Positions 1 to 8,759 of a stretch of 64,000 nucleotides of DNA are shown here, one piece after another. The DNA lies in assembly GCF_002917885.1 (NCBI RefSeq), contig NZ_PQNY01000004.1, forward strand, positions 62,001 to 126,000, read 5' to 3'. The stretch's first letter is position 1. Each line of letters starts with the position of its first letter. A program made the translations under genes and the position numbers. Under the pieces are notes generated by a model. That model saw only the letters and a program-made list of their open reading frames with translations, did no database searches and had not been told where the DNA came from. Source of the stretch: Flavobacterium croceum DSM 17960 (GTDB lineage Bacteria > Bacteroidota > Bacteroidia > Flavobacteriales > Flavobacteriaceae).

Positions 1-855
1 CTCCTTATCTGTAGGTTGCAAGGTGTATTGAAGCATCCATTCTTCTATACTATTACCTAAATGATACGCATAATTATCAAACGTGGTAACGCGCCAATAT
101 CCTTTTTTAAGAGGTTTTTCATCGAGGTAATTTTCTGAACCCGCACCCATTTTTGCCGCAATATATGATGTGTTTTCTTCAAAAATAGTTCTTCGGTAGC
201 TTGCTACAAAATGACCCGAACCTACGCAAACTTTTTTATTTTTAAGTTGCAGTGTGAGTATTTTATGTAAATAATCTTTATTGTAATTGTCTTTCCAACC
301 CAAACTTTTATAAAATGCTACAAGTGCTTGTGGATTTTGTGGAGTTTCAAACTTTACTTTTTTTGAAAATAAGGTATCAAAAATAAGGTTGTGCGCATTG
401 GTTTCAAACATTTTAAACTGCGGTGTCAGTCCAACAACTCCTATATTGGAATGGCTATTAAAAATTTGAAATGTTTCGTGTTGCCAACCCGACAAAAACA
501 AAACATCGCTGTCGGTAATAGTTACAATAGGTATATTGGAACCTGCTAAGCCTTTTAAAATGGCATTGAGTTTTCCAATATTTTCGGTATGAATTATTTC
601 TTGTATTTTGTTTTGAGCATGAAGCTCGTTTAAATAGTCTAAAACTTCGTTACAACTTCCGTTATTAACAATCGTAATATATGTTTTTTGTGTATGTACA
701 GTGGCAAAAATAGAGTTTAATGATAATTTTAATATGTCTAATGCTTCTTTAAAATATTCTTTCAAATACGGAATATATACCGGCATAATAATTTGATTAA
801 AATACTCTTTGTCTTGGTATTCTAAATCTTTATTGGGGTTGTTTCCTACTCGCAT
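1..855 (-). CDS. GT2-family glycosyltransferase, 3' end cut by window edge
   Basis: The frame is open from an ATG at 855 to position 1, giving 285 residues with no stop, so the C-terminus lies outside the window. The N-terminal half has the layout of a GT-A glycosyltransferase: an early beta strand (IIMPVYIP), a stretch resembling nucleotide-sugar binding (TYITIVNNGS), and an acidic TDSDVL motif near residue 125 that fits the metal-binding DxD site. The start codon overlaps the stop of the upstream gene as TAATG, which supports this start and suggests translational coupling. It probably adds a sugar to the polysaccharide made by this locus. Donor and linkage cannot be read from the sequence. 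Confidence 0.8.
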   Translation of the reverse strand, partial: MRVGNNPNKDLEYQDKEYFNQIIMPVYIPYLKEYFKEALDILKLSLNSIFATVHTQKTYITIVNNGSCNEVLDYLNELHAQNKIQEIIHTENIGKLNAILKGLAGSNIPIVTITDSDVLFLSGWQHETFQIFNSHSNIGVVGLTPQFKMFETNAHNLIFDTLFSKKVKFETPQNPQALVAFYKSLGWKDNYNKDYLHKILTLQLKNKKVCVGSGHFVASYRRTIFEENTSYIAAKMGAGSENYLDEKPLKKGYWRVTTFDNYAYHLGNSIEEWMLQYTLQPTDKE

Positions 856-1733
856 TACACTATTTTTTTTAGAAAATTAAACCAATTATTCCATTGACAA
901 TGCAGTACATAATACACTTTTATTTTAAGTACTAAAAGTAACGCTTTTTTATTGTTGAGGTATGTGTTTTCGGCAATTTTTAGAATTTCAAATTCATGCG
1001 GAGAAAAATAATTTACATGATTGAGCAAAAAAAGTGCATACTGAACATTTGCTTTTCTTTTTTGTGCAGAAAAAGTTTCGGAGCCCGAAATACTCAAACT
1101 TGAAATTCTAATTTTTACCAAGGCATTGTTTATGCTATATATTGTATTAAAATTTGAAACTTCTAGTACAGCAACTACATCGGAATGCCAAGCCAACGGA
1201 AAATTTTTGAATTTTACTTGTTGAAGTGTTTTAAAATGGAATATATATTCGCTCAATGAACTTCTTGTTTCGCCAAGGTGCTTTCTTACTAAAAAATCTG
1301 TAGCTTTTTCAAGCAAAGGATGTTTATAAACATCTGAAACTGCATCATTGTGTGCCGTTATTTTTTGCGATGCAAAACGAACTACTTTACAATTTTGTGT
1401 TTCAATTTTGTGTAGATTGCTGTAAAATTCGTCTACTACATTGGTTTCCAAGACATCGTCATCGCCAAGTATCATGACCCATTGGGCATTTTGAACACTA
1501 TTTAAGCATCGTTGCCAATGATGAGTAAGCGCTATTTTTCCTAAATTGGTTTCAAATTTTTGGTACTTTATTTGGAGCTTGTCTTTAAATTGCTCCAAAA
1601 CAACCGTAGGATCTACAGGGCTATTGTCGTTGCCTATATATACTGTAAAATCTTGGCACGATTGATGGGCTAGAGACTGTAAGGTTTCTTGAAAAAAATC
1701 AATTTTGTAATATGGAATTACAATCGCAAGCAT
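855..1733 (-). CDS. GT2-family glycosyltransferase
   Basis: This 292-residue protein begins with the GT2 signature MLAIVIPYYK and continues with TVYIGNDNSP, then the acidic motif GDDDVLE near residue 90 that would bind the metal and nucleotide sugar. The C-terminal part is rich in aromatic and basic residues and may associate with the membrane, but no clear transmembrane segment is visible. It lies between two other glycosyltransferase genes, one base from the upstream stop and overlapping the downstream start by one base, so the three appear to be one transcript with the ABC exporter genes. The donor sugar is unknown. Confidence 0.85.
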   Translation of the reverse strand: MLAIVIPYYKIDFFQETLQSLAHQSCQDFTVYIGNDNSPVDPTVVLEQFKDKLQIKYQKFETNLGKIALTHHWQRCLNSVQNAQWVMILGDDDVLETNVVDEFYSNLHKIETQNCKVVRFASQKITAHNDAVSDVYKHPLLEKATDFLVRKHLGETRSSLSEYIFHFKTLQQVKFKNFPLAWHSDVVAVLEVSNFNTIYSINNALVKIRISSLSISGSETFSAQKRKANVQYALFLLNHVNYFSPHEFEILKIAENTYLNNKKALLLVLKIKVYYVLHCQWNNWFNFLKKIV

Positions 1734-2603
1734 TTAGTTTTTAACTATTTTAGAAAATAAACTCTTTAAAAAACCCCATTTATTTACACCTTGAAAACGT
1801 ATTAATTTTTGTGGATGCAAATCAGCATATTTTTTAATAAATTCTTCTATATTTTGTGCTTCTAGAAAATACAATTTATCCCAAACATGAGGTACCAAAG
1901 GGTGAAAATTCTGTATTTGTTTGTAATTTGAAGCGTCTAAATTTTTCCAAAAATCATAGAACTTTTGGGTGTCAAAATCATCGCGATGTCCCCAATTTTT
2001 TATTTTAAAAGCTATCTCATCTTCGGTTCTAGCCCACGATTGATGTATAACTTTTGCATTAAAAAAATGATTTTTTATTTCGTTATTTCTTCGAGCACTT
2101 ATATATTTTGGGTAGTTGGTAATAAAAGGAAAACGCTCGTTGTTGTCTATATATAAATACCCTGTTTCTGTTTTTTTAAACAAAGTTACCAAAGCTCCTC
2201 TAAAAGCAACCGGAGTTAGCTTAGGGAACAATGTTAAATACCAATACTTGCCTAGAAATTGTTTTACTTTTTTAAAATCGTATAAATATTCATCGGCATC
2301 TAACTGTATAAGCCACCCTTTGCCCATTTTTTGGAGTAGTTTGTTGCGCTCTCTTATTTCACATTCCATAGGAGAAATAGTTGGCACGTAAAAACGGTCG
2401 TAATAAAATTCTATTTTATCTTTGTTATCAAGAGTTTTAATCTTATCAAAAAAATCTTTGTTTATAGCTATAGGATTGCCACTCCAAGTGAGATAATCTT
2501 GATCTATAGCTAAATAAATTTTAGAAACATATGGATAAAGCAACTCAATTGAAGGATAAATCCATTCATAATCATAAGAAACAAGATAGCCTACTTTTAT
2601 CAT
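1734..2603 (-). CDS. glycosyltransferase-like protein (GT2-type fold)
   Basis: I place the start at the ATG at 2603 (MIKVGYLVSYDYEW, 289 residues). A TTG at 2615 would give four more residues. The ATG overlaps the wzt stop as ATGA, a common coupling arrangement. The protein has a GT-A-like region with a QLDADEYLY motif near residue 105, typical of family-2-like transferases that act on branched or core sugars, preceded by the ERNKLLQKMGKGWL stretch often found just before that motif. It is transcribed with the Wzm/Wzt exporter and two further glycosyltransferases, so a role in the exported glycan is inferred. The exact reaction is not known. Confidence 0.75.
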   Translation of the reverse strand: MIKVGYLVSYDYEWIYPSIELLYPYVSKIYLAIDQDYLTWSGNPIAINKDFFDKIKTLDNKDKIEFYYDRFYVPTISPMECEIRERNKLLQKMGKGWLIQLDADEYLYDFKKVKQFLGKYWYLTLFPKLTPVAFRGALVTLFKKTETGYLYIDNNERFPFITNYPKYISARRNNEIKNHFFNAKVIHQSWARTEDEIAFKIKNWGHRDDFDTQKFYDFWKNLDASNYKQIQNFHPLVPHVWDKLYFLEAQNIEEFIKKYADLHPQKLIRFQGVNKWGFLKSLFSKIVKN

Positions 2604-3880
2604 TTTTGTAGCCAATTGGTGTGTAAATAAACTTTGGATTGCTGCGGAATTGCTTTAGTACGCTTGGTATAATCACTTTGTTCTAACACAAAGTTGAAAG
2701 CATTTTTTATTGTATATAAAGTTTCTTGTTGTCCTACTCCAAACCAAATATTAATACTGTATATTCCTGGCGAAAATAGTAACTCTCGCGTAGTTATTTC
2801 TAAATTAAAACTCTCATTTTTTTCAACTTTAGAAAAATACATACCATCATCTTCATTCGTAACATGAGCTACGAGTTCTTCGTGAATATTTAAAATATCC
2901 ATAGCGATAGAAAGGTCAAATATAGATTCTAAAGCTTGAAATTGAAGTTGTATGGTTATTTTGTCTCCCAACAGCAATGTGGCGTTAGGAAATATTTTTT
3001 TATTATGAAGAAAAACGCCTACTTCAAAACAATTTATTTTATGTTGCACATTGTAATGCTTGGCATTTTGTGCTAGACTTTCTTCAAAATTTTTAGAATA
3101 TACAGCAATAGATTCTTCTACAGCACCTTGATACTTTAGCATGCCGTTTTCGAGCACCATAGCTTTGTTACATAAGCTTTTTACAGCACTCATATTGTGG
3201 CTTACAAACAGTACTGTTCTACCTTCTCCTCTGCTTATTTCGCTCATTTTACCTAAGCATTTTTTTTGAAACTCGGCATCTCCTACTGCTAATACCTCAT
3301 CTACAACCAAAATTTCACTTTCTAAATGGGCTGCTACTGCAAAAGCCAAACGCACGTACATACCCGAAGAATACCGTTTTACTGGGGTGTCTATATAGCG
3401 TTCTACCCCCGAAAAATCTATTATTTCGTCAAGTTTTTGAGTAATCTCTTTTTTGCGCATTCCTAGAATAGCACCATTCAAATAAATATTTTCTTTACCC
3501 GACAATTCTGGGTGAAACCCTGTGCCTACTTCTAGCAAACTTGCTATTCTTCCTTTTACTTTAATGCTTCCTGCTGTAGGGCCTGTTATTCTAGATAATA
3601 ATTTCAACAACGTTGATTTTCCTGCTCCGTTTTTCCCAATTATTCCTACGGCATCTCCTTTATTAATTTCAAAATTAATATCTTTTAAGCTCCATACTAT
3701 ATCACTTGTTCCTTTGGTGCTTCGGTCGTTGGTTTCTCCTATCTTTAAAAAAGGATCTTCTTTACCTAAGACTTTTGTAATAAAAAAACGCTCTACATCG
3801 CGCGAGATAGTACCTGTTCCTATTTGCCCTAATTGATAGGCTTTTGAAAGATTTTCAACTTTAATAACTATATTACTCAT
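2600..3880 (-). CDS. wzt: polysaccharide ABC exporter, ATP-binding subunit with C-terminal domain (Wzt)
   Basis: The N-terminal 250 residues form an ABC ATPase: Walker A GKNGAGKST at 82-90, signature YSSGM at 170-174, Walker B LVVDEV at 191-196 and an H-loop histidine near 228. About 170 residues follow, predicted to be beta-rich, in the position of the Wzt C-terminal domain that in O-antigen exporters recognises the modified chain end. At 426 residues it is longer than plain KpsT-type ATPases (about 220) and fits the Wzt class. It lies one base downstream of the permease gene, so the two form a Wzm/Wzt pair energising export of undecaprenyl-linked polysaccharide across the inner membrane. 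The ligand of the extra domain is unknown. Confidence 0.92.
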   Translation of the reverse strand: MSNIVIKVENLSKAYQLGQIGTGTISRDVERFFITKVLGKEDPFLKIGETNDRSTKGTSDIVWSLKDINFEINKGDAVGIIGKNGAGKSTLLKLLSRITGPTAGSIKVKGRIASLLEVGTGFHPELSGKENIYLNGAILGMRKKEITQKLDEIIDFSGVERYIDTPVKRYSSGMYVRLAFAVAAHLESEILVVDEVLAVGDAEFQKKCLGKMSEISRGEGRTVLFVSHNMSAVKSLCNKAMVLENGMLKYQGAVEESIAVYSKNFEESLAQNAKHYNVQHKINCFEVGVFLHNKKIFPNATLLLGDKITIQLQFQALESIFDLSIAMDILNIHEELVAHVTNEDDGMYFSKVEKNESFNLEITTRELLFSPGIYSINIWFGVGQQETLYTIKNAFNFVLEQSDYTKRTKAIPQQSKVYLHTNWLQK

Positions 3881-3881
3881 G

Positions 3882-4745
3882 CTATATGGTATCTACAAAA
3901 TTCTTTTCGGTTTTGTTAAAAATAACGATTCCAAAAAACAAAATTATAAGTGAAACTACAACAGAATATGTTATAGAATATACTGAAAACTCTCCTTTGC
4001 CTAAAAAAGCATATCTAAAACATTCTACTATAGGAGTCATAGGGTTTAATTCTATATATTTTTTATAACTCGTATTGATGTAACTTAAGGGGTATATAAT
4101 AGTGGTGCCATACATAAGCAATTGCACGCCAAAAGTAACTAGAAATGTAAGATCTTTATATTTGGTGGTAATGGCAGTAATAATAAGTCCTAATCCTAAC
4201 CCAAGAAGCGCCATAAGTAGCACCAAAAATGGAAAAAACCATATTGCGTGAGTTATATAAAAACTTGCATTTTCTACTGGAAATAGCGCAAAATAAATCA
4301 TCATAAGTAACAATAATACTAATTGTACGCCAAAACGAACCAAGTTACTTACCACAATACTCAACGGCATAATAAGTCTGGGGAAATACACTTTGCCAAA
4401 TATGCCTGCATTGTCTTTAAAAACAGTGCTTGTTTTGGTTAAGCAATCTGAAAAATAGTTCCAAGCAGTAATACCTGTTAAATAAAATAGTTGATGTGGA
4501 GTTCCATCGGAACTTATATTGGCTAAATTTCCAAATACAAATGTAAATACCAATGTGGTAAATATAGGTTGAATAAAAAACCATAGTGGGCCGAGAACAG
4601 TTTGCTTGTAAAAACTAACAAAATCTCTTTTTACAAACATAAAAAGCAAGTCTCTATAAGCCCAAACATCTTTAAACTTTATATCAAATAACGATGTTCG
4701 TCCTTTTATGACCAAATCCCAATTAGAATCGTTGTTTTGCAACAT
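3882..4745 (-). CDS. wzm: polysaccharide ABC exporter permease (Wzm, ABC-2 type)
   Basis: This 287-residue protein has six hydrophobic segments and the ABC-2 permease pattern seen in O-antigen and teichoic-acid exporters. A soluble N-terminus (residues 1-35) leads into VKRDFVSFYKQTVLGPLWFFIQP, a well-known signature of the family, and later come NPMTPIVECFRYAFLG and a final membrane helix. It would form the membrane channel partnered by the ATPase encoded next. It is the first gene of a leftward unit (wzm, wzt, three glycosyltransferases) and diverges from the phosphatase gene. A TATATTTG promoter element lies 27 bases upstream of the start. Confidence 0.92.
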   Translation of the reverse strand: MLQNNDSNWDLVIKGRTSLFDIKFKDVWAYRDLLFMFVKRDFVSFYKQTVLGPLWFFIQPIFTTLVFTFVFGNLANISSDGTPHQLFYLTGITAWNYFSDCLTKTSTVFKDNAGIFGKVYFPRLIMPLSIVVSNLVRFGVQLVLLLLMMIYFALFPVENASFYITHAIWFFPFLVLLMALLGLGLGLIITAITTKYKDLTFLVTFGVQLLMYGTTIIYPLSYINTSYKKYIELNPMTPIVECFRYAFLGKGEFSVYSITYSVVVSLIILFFGIVIFNKTEKNFVDTI

Positions 4746-4771
4746 AAAAAAACAGTATGATTTAAGGCTTA

Positions 4772-4779
4772 CAAATATA
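4772..4779 (-). promoter_or_regulatory. candidate -7 promoter element of wzm operon
   Basis: On the minus strand this reads TATATTTG, matching the Bacteroidota -7 consensus TAnnTTTG. It lies 27 bases before the wzm start, in the divergent gap shared with the phosphatase gene. No clear TTTG is seen at the expected -33 distance, so the assignment rests on one element and its position. Confidence 0.5.
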
Positions 4780-4854
4780 GCTATTCTAAGTTAATGGGCG
4801 TTTTGTAATATCTAAATATAATTTTATTTGTTTCTTTGTATTAAAAATAAGCAA

Positions 4855-5589
4855 GTGTTTTTATTTTCTAGAAGAAAAAAGTTACTTAAAGATTTCATAT
4901 CCAACGGATATATTGATATACATTCGCACTTATTACCAAATATAGACGATGGTTCAAAATCTATCACCGAAACAATTGATCTGATAAAATCATTAGAGAA
5001 TTTAGGTTTTAAAAGCGCTATTGCTACACCTCATATCTATAAAGCCGTATGGGATAACTCTCGCAGTGATATTGAAAACAAGTATCAAAACACACTTCCT
5101 GATGTAACACAAAACTGTAATTTAAGCTTGCATATTGCTGCAGAATATATGCTTGATGAAAACTTTGAAAAACTTTTATCTGCTGGAAATTTACTTACGC
5201 TTAAAAATGAATATGTTTTGGTAGAAATGTCGTATTTAAGTCCTCCAATAATGCTTTTTGACTTGCTTTTTGAATTACAACTTGAAGGTTACAAGCCAGT
5301 TTTGGCACACCCAGAGCGGTATAATTTTTATCATAATCATTTTGAATATTATCATAAACTAAAAACCGCTGGTTGCTTGTTTCAAATGAATTTATTATCA
5401 TCTACAGGATATTATGGAAAACATGTAGCCGAATGTGCCGATCGTTTATTGAAAGAAAACTTAATAGATTTTGTAGGTTCTGATGTACATCATCAAAACC
5501 ATATTGCTTCTTTTGAAAATAAAGTACTCTTAAAAAATAGTAACTCGATACCTGCTCTTGTAGCGAATAACTTATTTTTTGAAAAGTAA
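4855..5589 (+). CDS. PHP-family tyrosine-protein phosphatase (CpsB/YwqE type)
   Basis: Residues DIHSHLLPNIDDGSKS form the metal-binding motif that opens PHP-domain phosphatases of the CpsB/YwqE family. Later motifs include TPHIYK, the glutamate in HIAAEYMLD, LAHPERY and GSDVHH, which supply further metal ligands. Family members use a manganese cluster to dephosphorylate the BY-kinase that controls capsule assembly, and a Wzc kinase is encoded convergently next door. I prefer the GTG at 4855 (MFLFSRRKKLLKDF, 244 residues), which resembles the usual basic N-terminus. A TTG at 4828 would add nine residues. Its last 18 bases overlap the end of the convergent wzc gene. Confidence 0.9.
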   Translation: MFLFSRRKKLLKDFISNGYIDIHSHLLPNIDDGSKSITETIDLIKSLENLGFKSAIATPHIYKAVWDNSRSDIENKYQNTLPDVTQNCNLSLHIAAEYMLDENFEKLLSAGNLLTLKNEYVLVEMSYLSPPIMLFDLLFELQLEGYKPVLAHPERYNFYHNHFEYYHKLKTAGCLFQMNLLSSTGYYGKHVAECADRLLKENLIDFVGSDVHHQNHIASFENKVLLKNSNSIPALVANNLFFEK

Positions 5590-7953
5590 CATTTTTACTT
5601 TTTCTATAAATGTAAGTTCTTTAGCATCTTGCTGATAGCCATAACCGTAGCCGTAGCCATAACCGTAGCCATAGCCATATGTTTTCTTAATTTCGGTGTC
5701 GTTTAAAACAATCGACATTTGTGGTAGTTTATTTTCTTTATACAAACTATCTGCAAATTTAATCATACGCTTATCTAGGTAGTTGGCTCGCATCACATAA
5801 ATAAAAACATCTGCATTTTTGGCAATAATCATAGTATCGGTAACCATACTTACTGGAGCCGTATCTACTACAATGTAATCATATTGTGATTTTAAATACT
5901 CAAACGTTTCAGTTACTTTGGTATTCATTAATAATTCTACTGGGTTTGGAGGAATTGCCCCAGAAGGGAATACGTCAAAATGTGGATAGCCATCAAGTTT
6001 AACTATAAAGTCTTCCAATTTACTATCGGTTTTTGCAATATAATTGGTAAAACCTTTGGAAGGAACAGTAAAATAATTGTCTAGTTTAGGATTACGGATA
6101 TCAAGCCCCATCAACAATACCTTTTTTCCAGAAACGGCAATAGTTGAAGCTAAATTTAAAGCAAAAAATGTCTTTCCTTCTTTTTGAATAGAAGAAGTAA
6201 CAAAAATAGTTTTCGATTTATTTGAGGGTAAATTACCCAAAATAAATTCCAAATTTGTTCTAATCATGCGGAGTGCTTCTGCCGAACTCGATCGATCTTT
6301 ACTATCTATAATTGTATTGGGTTTGTCAAATTTTGGTAAATCTCCAAGAAAAGGAATCGCAGTTGCCTCTTCTATATCTCTTCTAGTTTTCAATTTAGTA
6401 TCTAGCATTTTGTAAATGTAAAGAACACCAAAAGGTATTAATACACCTGCTATTAACGCTACAAGATAAAACAAACCAGGGTTTGGCGACACTGGCCCAG
6501 TGAGATAGGCTTTGTCTATTATTTTTGCCTTTGGAGAGGTTACTGCTAACGACAGCGCTGTTTCTTCTCTTTTTTGCAAAAGATATAAATATAAAGATTC
6601 TTTTATTCCTTTTTGTCTTGCTATACTTGTATATATTTTTTCATGAGTTGGAACTTGACCTACTTTTCCTTGAAAAATATTTTTTTGTTGTGCTATATCC
6701 GATTGGTTTATTTTTAAATCGTTTTCTTTGCTTTTGATACTTTCAACAATATTTGATTTAATAGACTGTAATTGAGCGTCAATAGTTTTTATTTTTGGAT
6801 TTGAATCGGTAGCGCTTACGGCTATTTTTTTTCGTTCCAATACCAATTGATTGTATTGTTGTATATAGCCTGCGGCTGTTTCATTACCATTAATAATATT
6901 GCTCGGAATGGTTTCTTCTGGTTTTAATTTTTTAACTTCAGAAAGCATCAACTGCCCTACTTTTATTTGGGTTTCTAGCTCTATCAATGCTTTTTCGTAA
7001 TCTTCGGCTTTTGTTAAGTTTATCTGAGCATCTGCTTCTAGATTGGTAAGTCGATTTTGTTTTTTATAAACTTCGGCATCTGTTTCAACCTCTCCAAGTT
7101 CTTTATTAATAATTACCAATCGTTCGTCTATAAATTTTTGAGTATTGTTGGCAACCTCATTTCTATCGTTTATAGCATCGATATTGTATTGTTGTACTAG
7201 GCTATTTAAGTAATCTTTGGCTCGTTGTTCTAAAATATCATTTATTGTTAAAGTAATAACATTTGTTTTTTCTTGGTTTTGAATTCCTAAATTACCTGCA
7301 AATGAAAGTGCTTTGGGTTCTAGCTTACTTTTTACCACAAATGTTTCAGTACCTACAGGTGAAGATGCTGCTTGTTGTAACACAACTAGTTTACCTAATG
7401 AAGTATTTATGGGCTGCCCAAAGAGGTATTTTGTTTCTTTCTTTTTTGAAAAATCTGATAAAACAAATGCTTTTTCTGATACTTTTTTGACTACTAAACT
7501 CGTATCTTTTATAGAATATTTTTCAGATTTTGTAATAAATTGAACTTTAATAGGACTGCCATTATACAACTCTCTTGTTACTACTCTACCTTCAGAAAAA
7601 TAACTAATATCTAAATCCATACTACTCACTACTCGTTGAGAGAGTTCTCTAGATTTTAATATTGCAATTTCATTTTCTACACTACTTTTTGTAGAAAACA
7701 AATTCAAATCACTAAAAGCTGACAATTCGCTTTGTCCGCCTTTTTTGTCATCTTTAATTAATATGGTTGTGGCTACACCATATCTAGGTACATAATATCG
7801 TAGATATACCATAACCGCTACAAAGGCTACAATAACGCTAAGTACAAACCATTTCCAATATTCTAAATATTCTAGAATAACATCTTTTACATTAAACTCT
7901 GAATAGCTCGTTGTTTTGTTCGATTTATCTAAAGGAGGAAAAGCATTATTCAT
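5572..7953 (-). CDS. wzc: Wzc-type polysaccharide co-polymerase / BY-kinase, copy 1
   Basis: This 793-residue protein has the full Wzc layout: a first membrane helix at about 34-54, a long periplasmic region with coiled-coil-like stretches (280-420), a second helix at about 494-515, and a cytoplasmic BY-kinase domain. Kinase motifs are Walker A SSIQKEGKT (587-595), Walker A' LLMGLDIR (613-620) and Walker B YIVVDTAP (693-700). Near the C-terminus is an alternating Tyr-Gly tract with eight tyrosines (759-773), the expected autophosphorylation cluster. It should regulate chain length and couple synthesis to the Wza exporter. It follows wza by one base and its 3' end overlaps the convergent phosphatase gene. 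Confidence 0.95.
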   Translation of the reverse strand: MNNAFPPLDKSNKTTSYSEFNVKDVILEYLEYWKWFVLSVIVAFVAVMVYLRYYVPRYGVATTILIKDDKKGGQSELSAFSDLNLFSTKSSVENEIAILKSRELSQRVVSSMDLDISYFSEGRVVTRELYNGSPIKVQFITKSEKYSIKDTSLVVKKVSEKAFVLSDFSKKKETKYLFGQPINTSLGKLVVLQQAASSPVGTETFVVKSKLEPKALSFAGNLGIQNQEKTNVITLTINDILEQRAKDYLNSLVQQYNIDAINDRNEVANNTQKFIDERLVIINKELGEVETDAEVYKKQNRLTNLEADAQINLTKAEDYEKALIELETQIKVGQLMLSEVKKLKPEETIPSNIINGNETAAGYIQQYNQLVLERKKIAVSATDSNPKIKTIDAQLQSIKSNIVESIKSKENDLKINQSDIAQQKNIFQGKVGQVPTHEKIYTSIARQKGIKESLYLYLLQKREETALSLAVTSPKAKIIDKAYLTGPVSPNPGLFYLVALIAGVLIPFGVLYIYKMLDTKLKTRRDIEEATAIPFLGDLPKFDKPNTIIDSKDRSSSAEALRMIRTNLEFILGNLPSNKSKTIFVTSSIQKEGKTFFALNLASTIAVSGKKVLLMGLDIRNPKLDNYFTVPSKGFTNYIAKTDSKLEDFIVKLDGYPHFDVFPSGAIPPNPVELLMNTKVTETFEYLKSQYDYIVVDTAPVSMVTDTMIIAKNADVFIYVMRANYLDKRMIKFADSLYKENKLPQMSIVLNDTEIKKTYGYGYGYGYGYGYGYQQDAKELTFIEKVKMLLFKK
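5636..5682 (-). repeat. hexanucleotide repeat encoding the Tyr-Gly tract of Wzc copy 1
   Basis: Repeats of a six-base unit, TAYGGY when read in the coding direction, encode the alternating Tyr-Gly tail of Wzc. The units differ at third codon positions (TAC/TAT, GGC/GGT), so the array is imperfect at the DNA level. Loss or gain of whole units would keep the reading frame and only change the number of tyrosines. Confidence 0.85.
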
Positions 7954-7954
7954 A

Positions 7955-8713
7955 TTACTTTGTGGCTAATAAAATGATAGATAAACCAAAGCTAACTATA
8001 GAAATAATAGTACCTACATTGTTTCCGAAAGCAGCTGAGTCTAACTTAGATTGTTTGGGTTCTACATACACTACATCATTTTGATCCAGATAATAAAATG
8101 GAGAGTTTATAAAATCTGATTTGGTAATATCTACTCTATTAAATGTTTTTACACCTTCAATTTCTCTAATAACAAGCACATTATCTCTACGTCCGTAAAC
8201 GGTTAAATCGCCCGAATCTGCCAATGCTTCCAATAGTGTTATTCTTTGACTTTCAGATTTAACAACTCCTGGTTTCGTTACTTCGCCCAAAACAGAAACT
8301 TTAAAATTTACTATACGAACATTAATAACAGCGTCTTTAATATAGCTTTTCAATTTTTCGTGAAGTATGTTTTTTAAATCTTGAACAGATTTTCCGCTTA
8401 CATGAAGTTTACCCAAAACTGGAAAATCAATACTTCCTTGGTTGTCTACCAAGTACGTTTGCTTTTGTGTAGAAAAAGTCATACTTGCAGAACTACTACC
8501 TGATGATGCATCAAGATTGAATGGTGCAGATGCTTCTGCATCTTGTGAATTTACATTGATGTATAGCATATCATCGTTTTGTATAACAGGCTCGTAAGTA
8601 GACACCGCACTATTATTCTGCGCAAGATTTCCTTGCATGTATACCATGTTTTTTTTGGGTACACAACCCACCAAAAACAAAGCTAAAATGCCATATATAA
8701 AACTATTTTTCAT
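7955..8713 (-). CDS. wza: Wza-type outer-membrane polysaccharide export lipoprotein, copy 1
   Basis: The 252-residue product starts with a lipoprotein signal peptide (MKNSFIYGILALFLVGC), with the lipobox LVGC placing the lipidated cysteine at residue 17. A poly_export domain follows (NDDMLYINVNSQDAE), and then SLBB-type segments (VSVLGEVTKPGVV, ITLLEALADSGDL). A hydrophobic C-terminus (IISIVSFGLSIILLATK) ends the protein, as is usual in Bacteroidota homologues. It would form the outer-membrane and periplasmic channel working with the Wzc encoded immediately downstream. A separate promoter element lies just upstream, so this pair may be expressed independently of the long operon to its right. 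Confidence 0.93.
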   Translation of the reverse strand: MKNSFIYGILALFLVGCVPKKNMVYMQGNLAQNNSAVSTYEPVIQNDDMLYINVNSQDAEASAPFNLDASSGSSSASMTFSTQKQTYLVDNQGSIDFPVLGKLHVSGKSVQDLKNILHEKLKSYIKDAVINVRIVNFKVSVLGEVTKPGVVKSESQRITLLEALADSGDLTVYGRRDNVLVIREIEGVKTFNRVDITKSDFINSPFYYLDQNDVVYVEPKQSKLDSAAFGNNVGTIISIVSFGLSIILLATK

Positions 8714-8726
8714 GCTATTTTTATTG

Positions 8727-8734
8727 CAAATATA
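8727..8734 (-). promoter_or_regulatory. candidate -7 promoter element of wza-wzc copy 1
   Basis: The minus strand reads TATATTTG, a full match to TAnnTTTG. It sits 13 bases before the wza start in the 46-bp gap after the WbpM-like gene, one of the few real gaps on this side of the locus. This would give the wza-wzc pair its own start of transcription with a very short leader. Confidence 0.55.
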
Positions 8735-8759
8735 ATAGAATTGAAATAAATACAGCTTT

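Noticed and set aside
5636..5682. Repeat at the end of wzc considered as a non-coding satellite
   Set aside because: It is in frame within wzc and encodes the Tyr-Gly tail, which is expected in BY-kinases.
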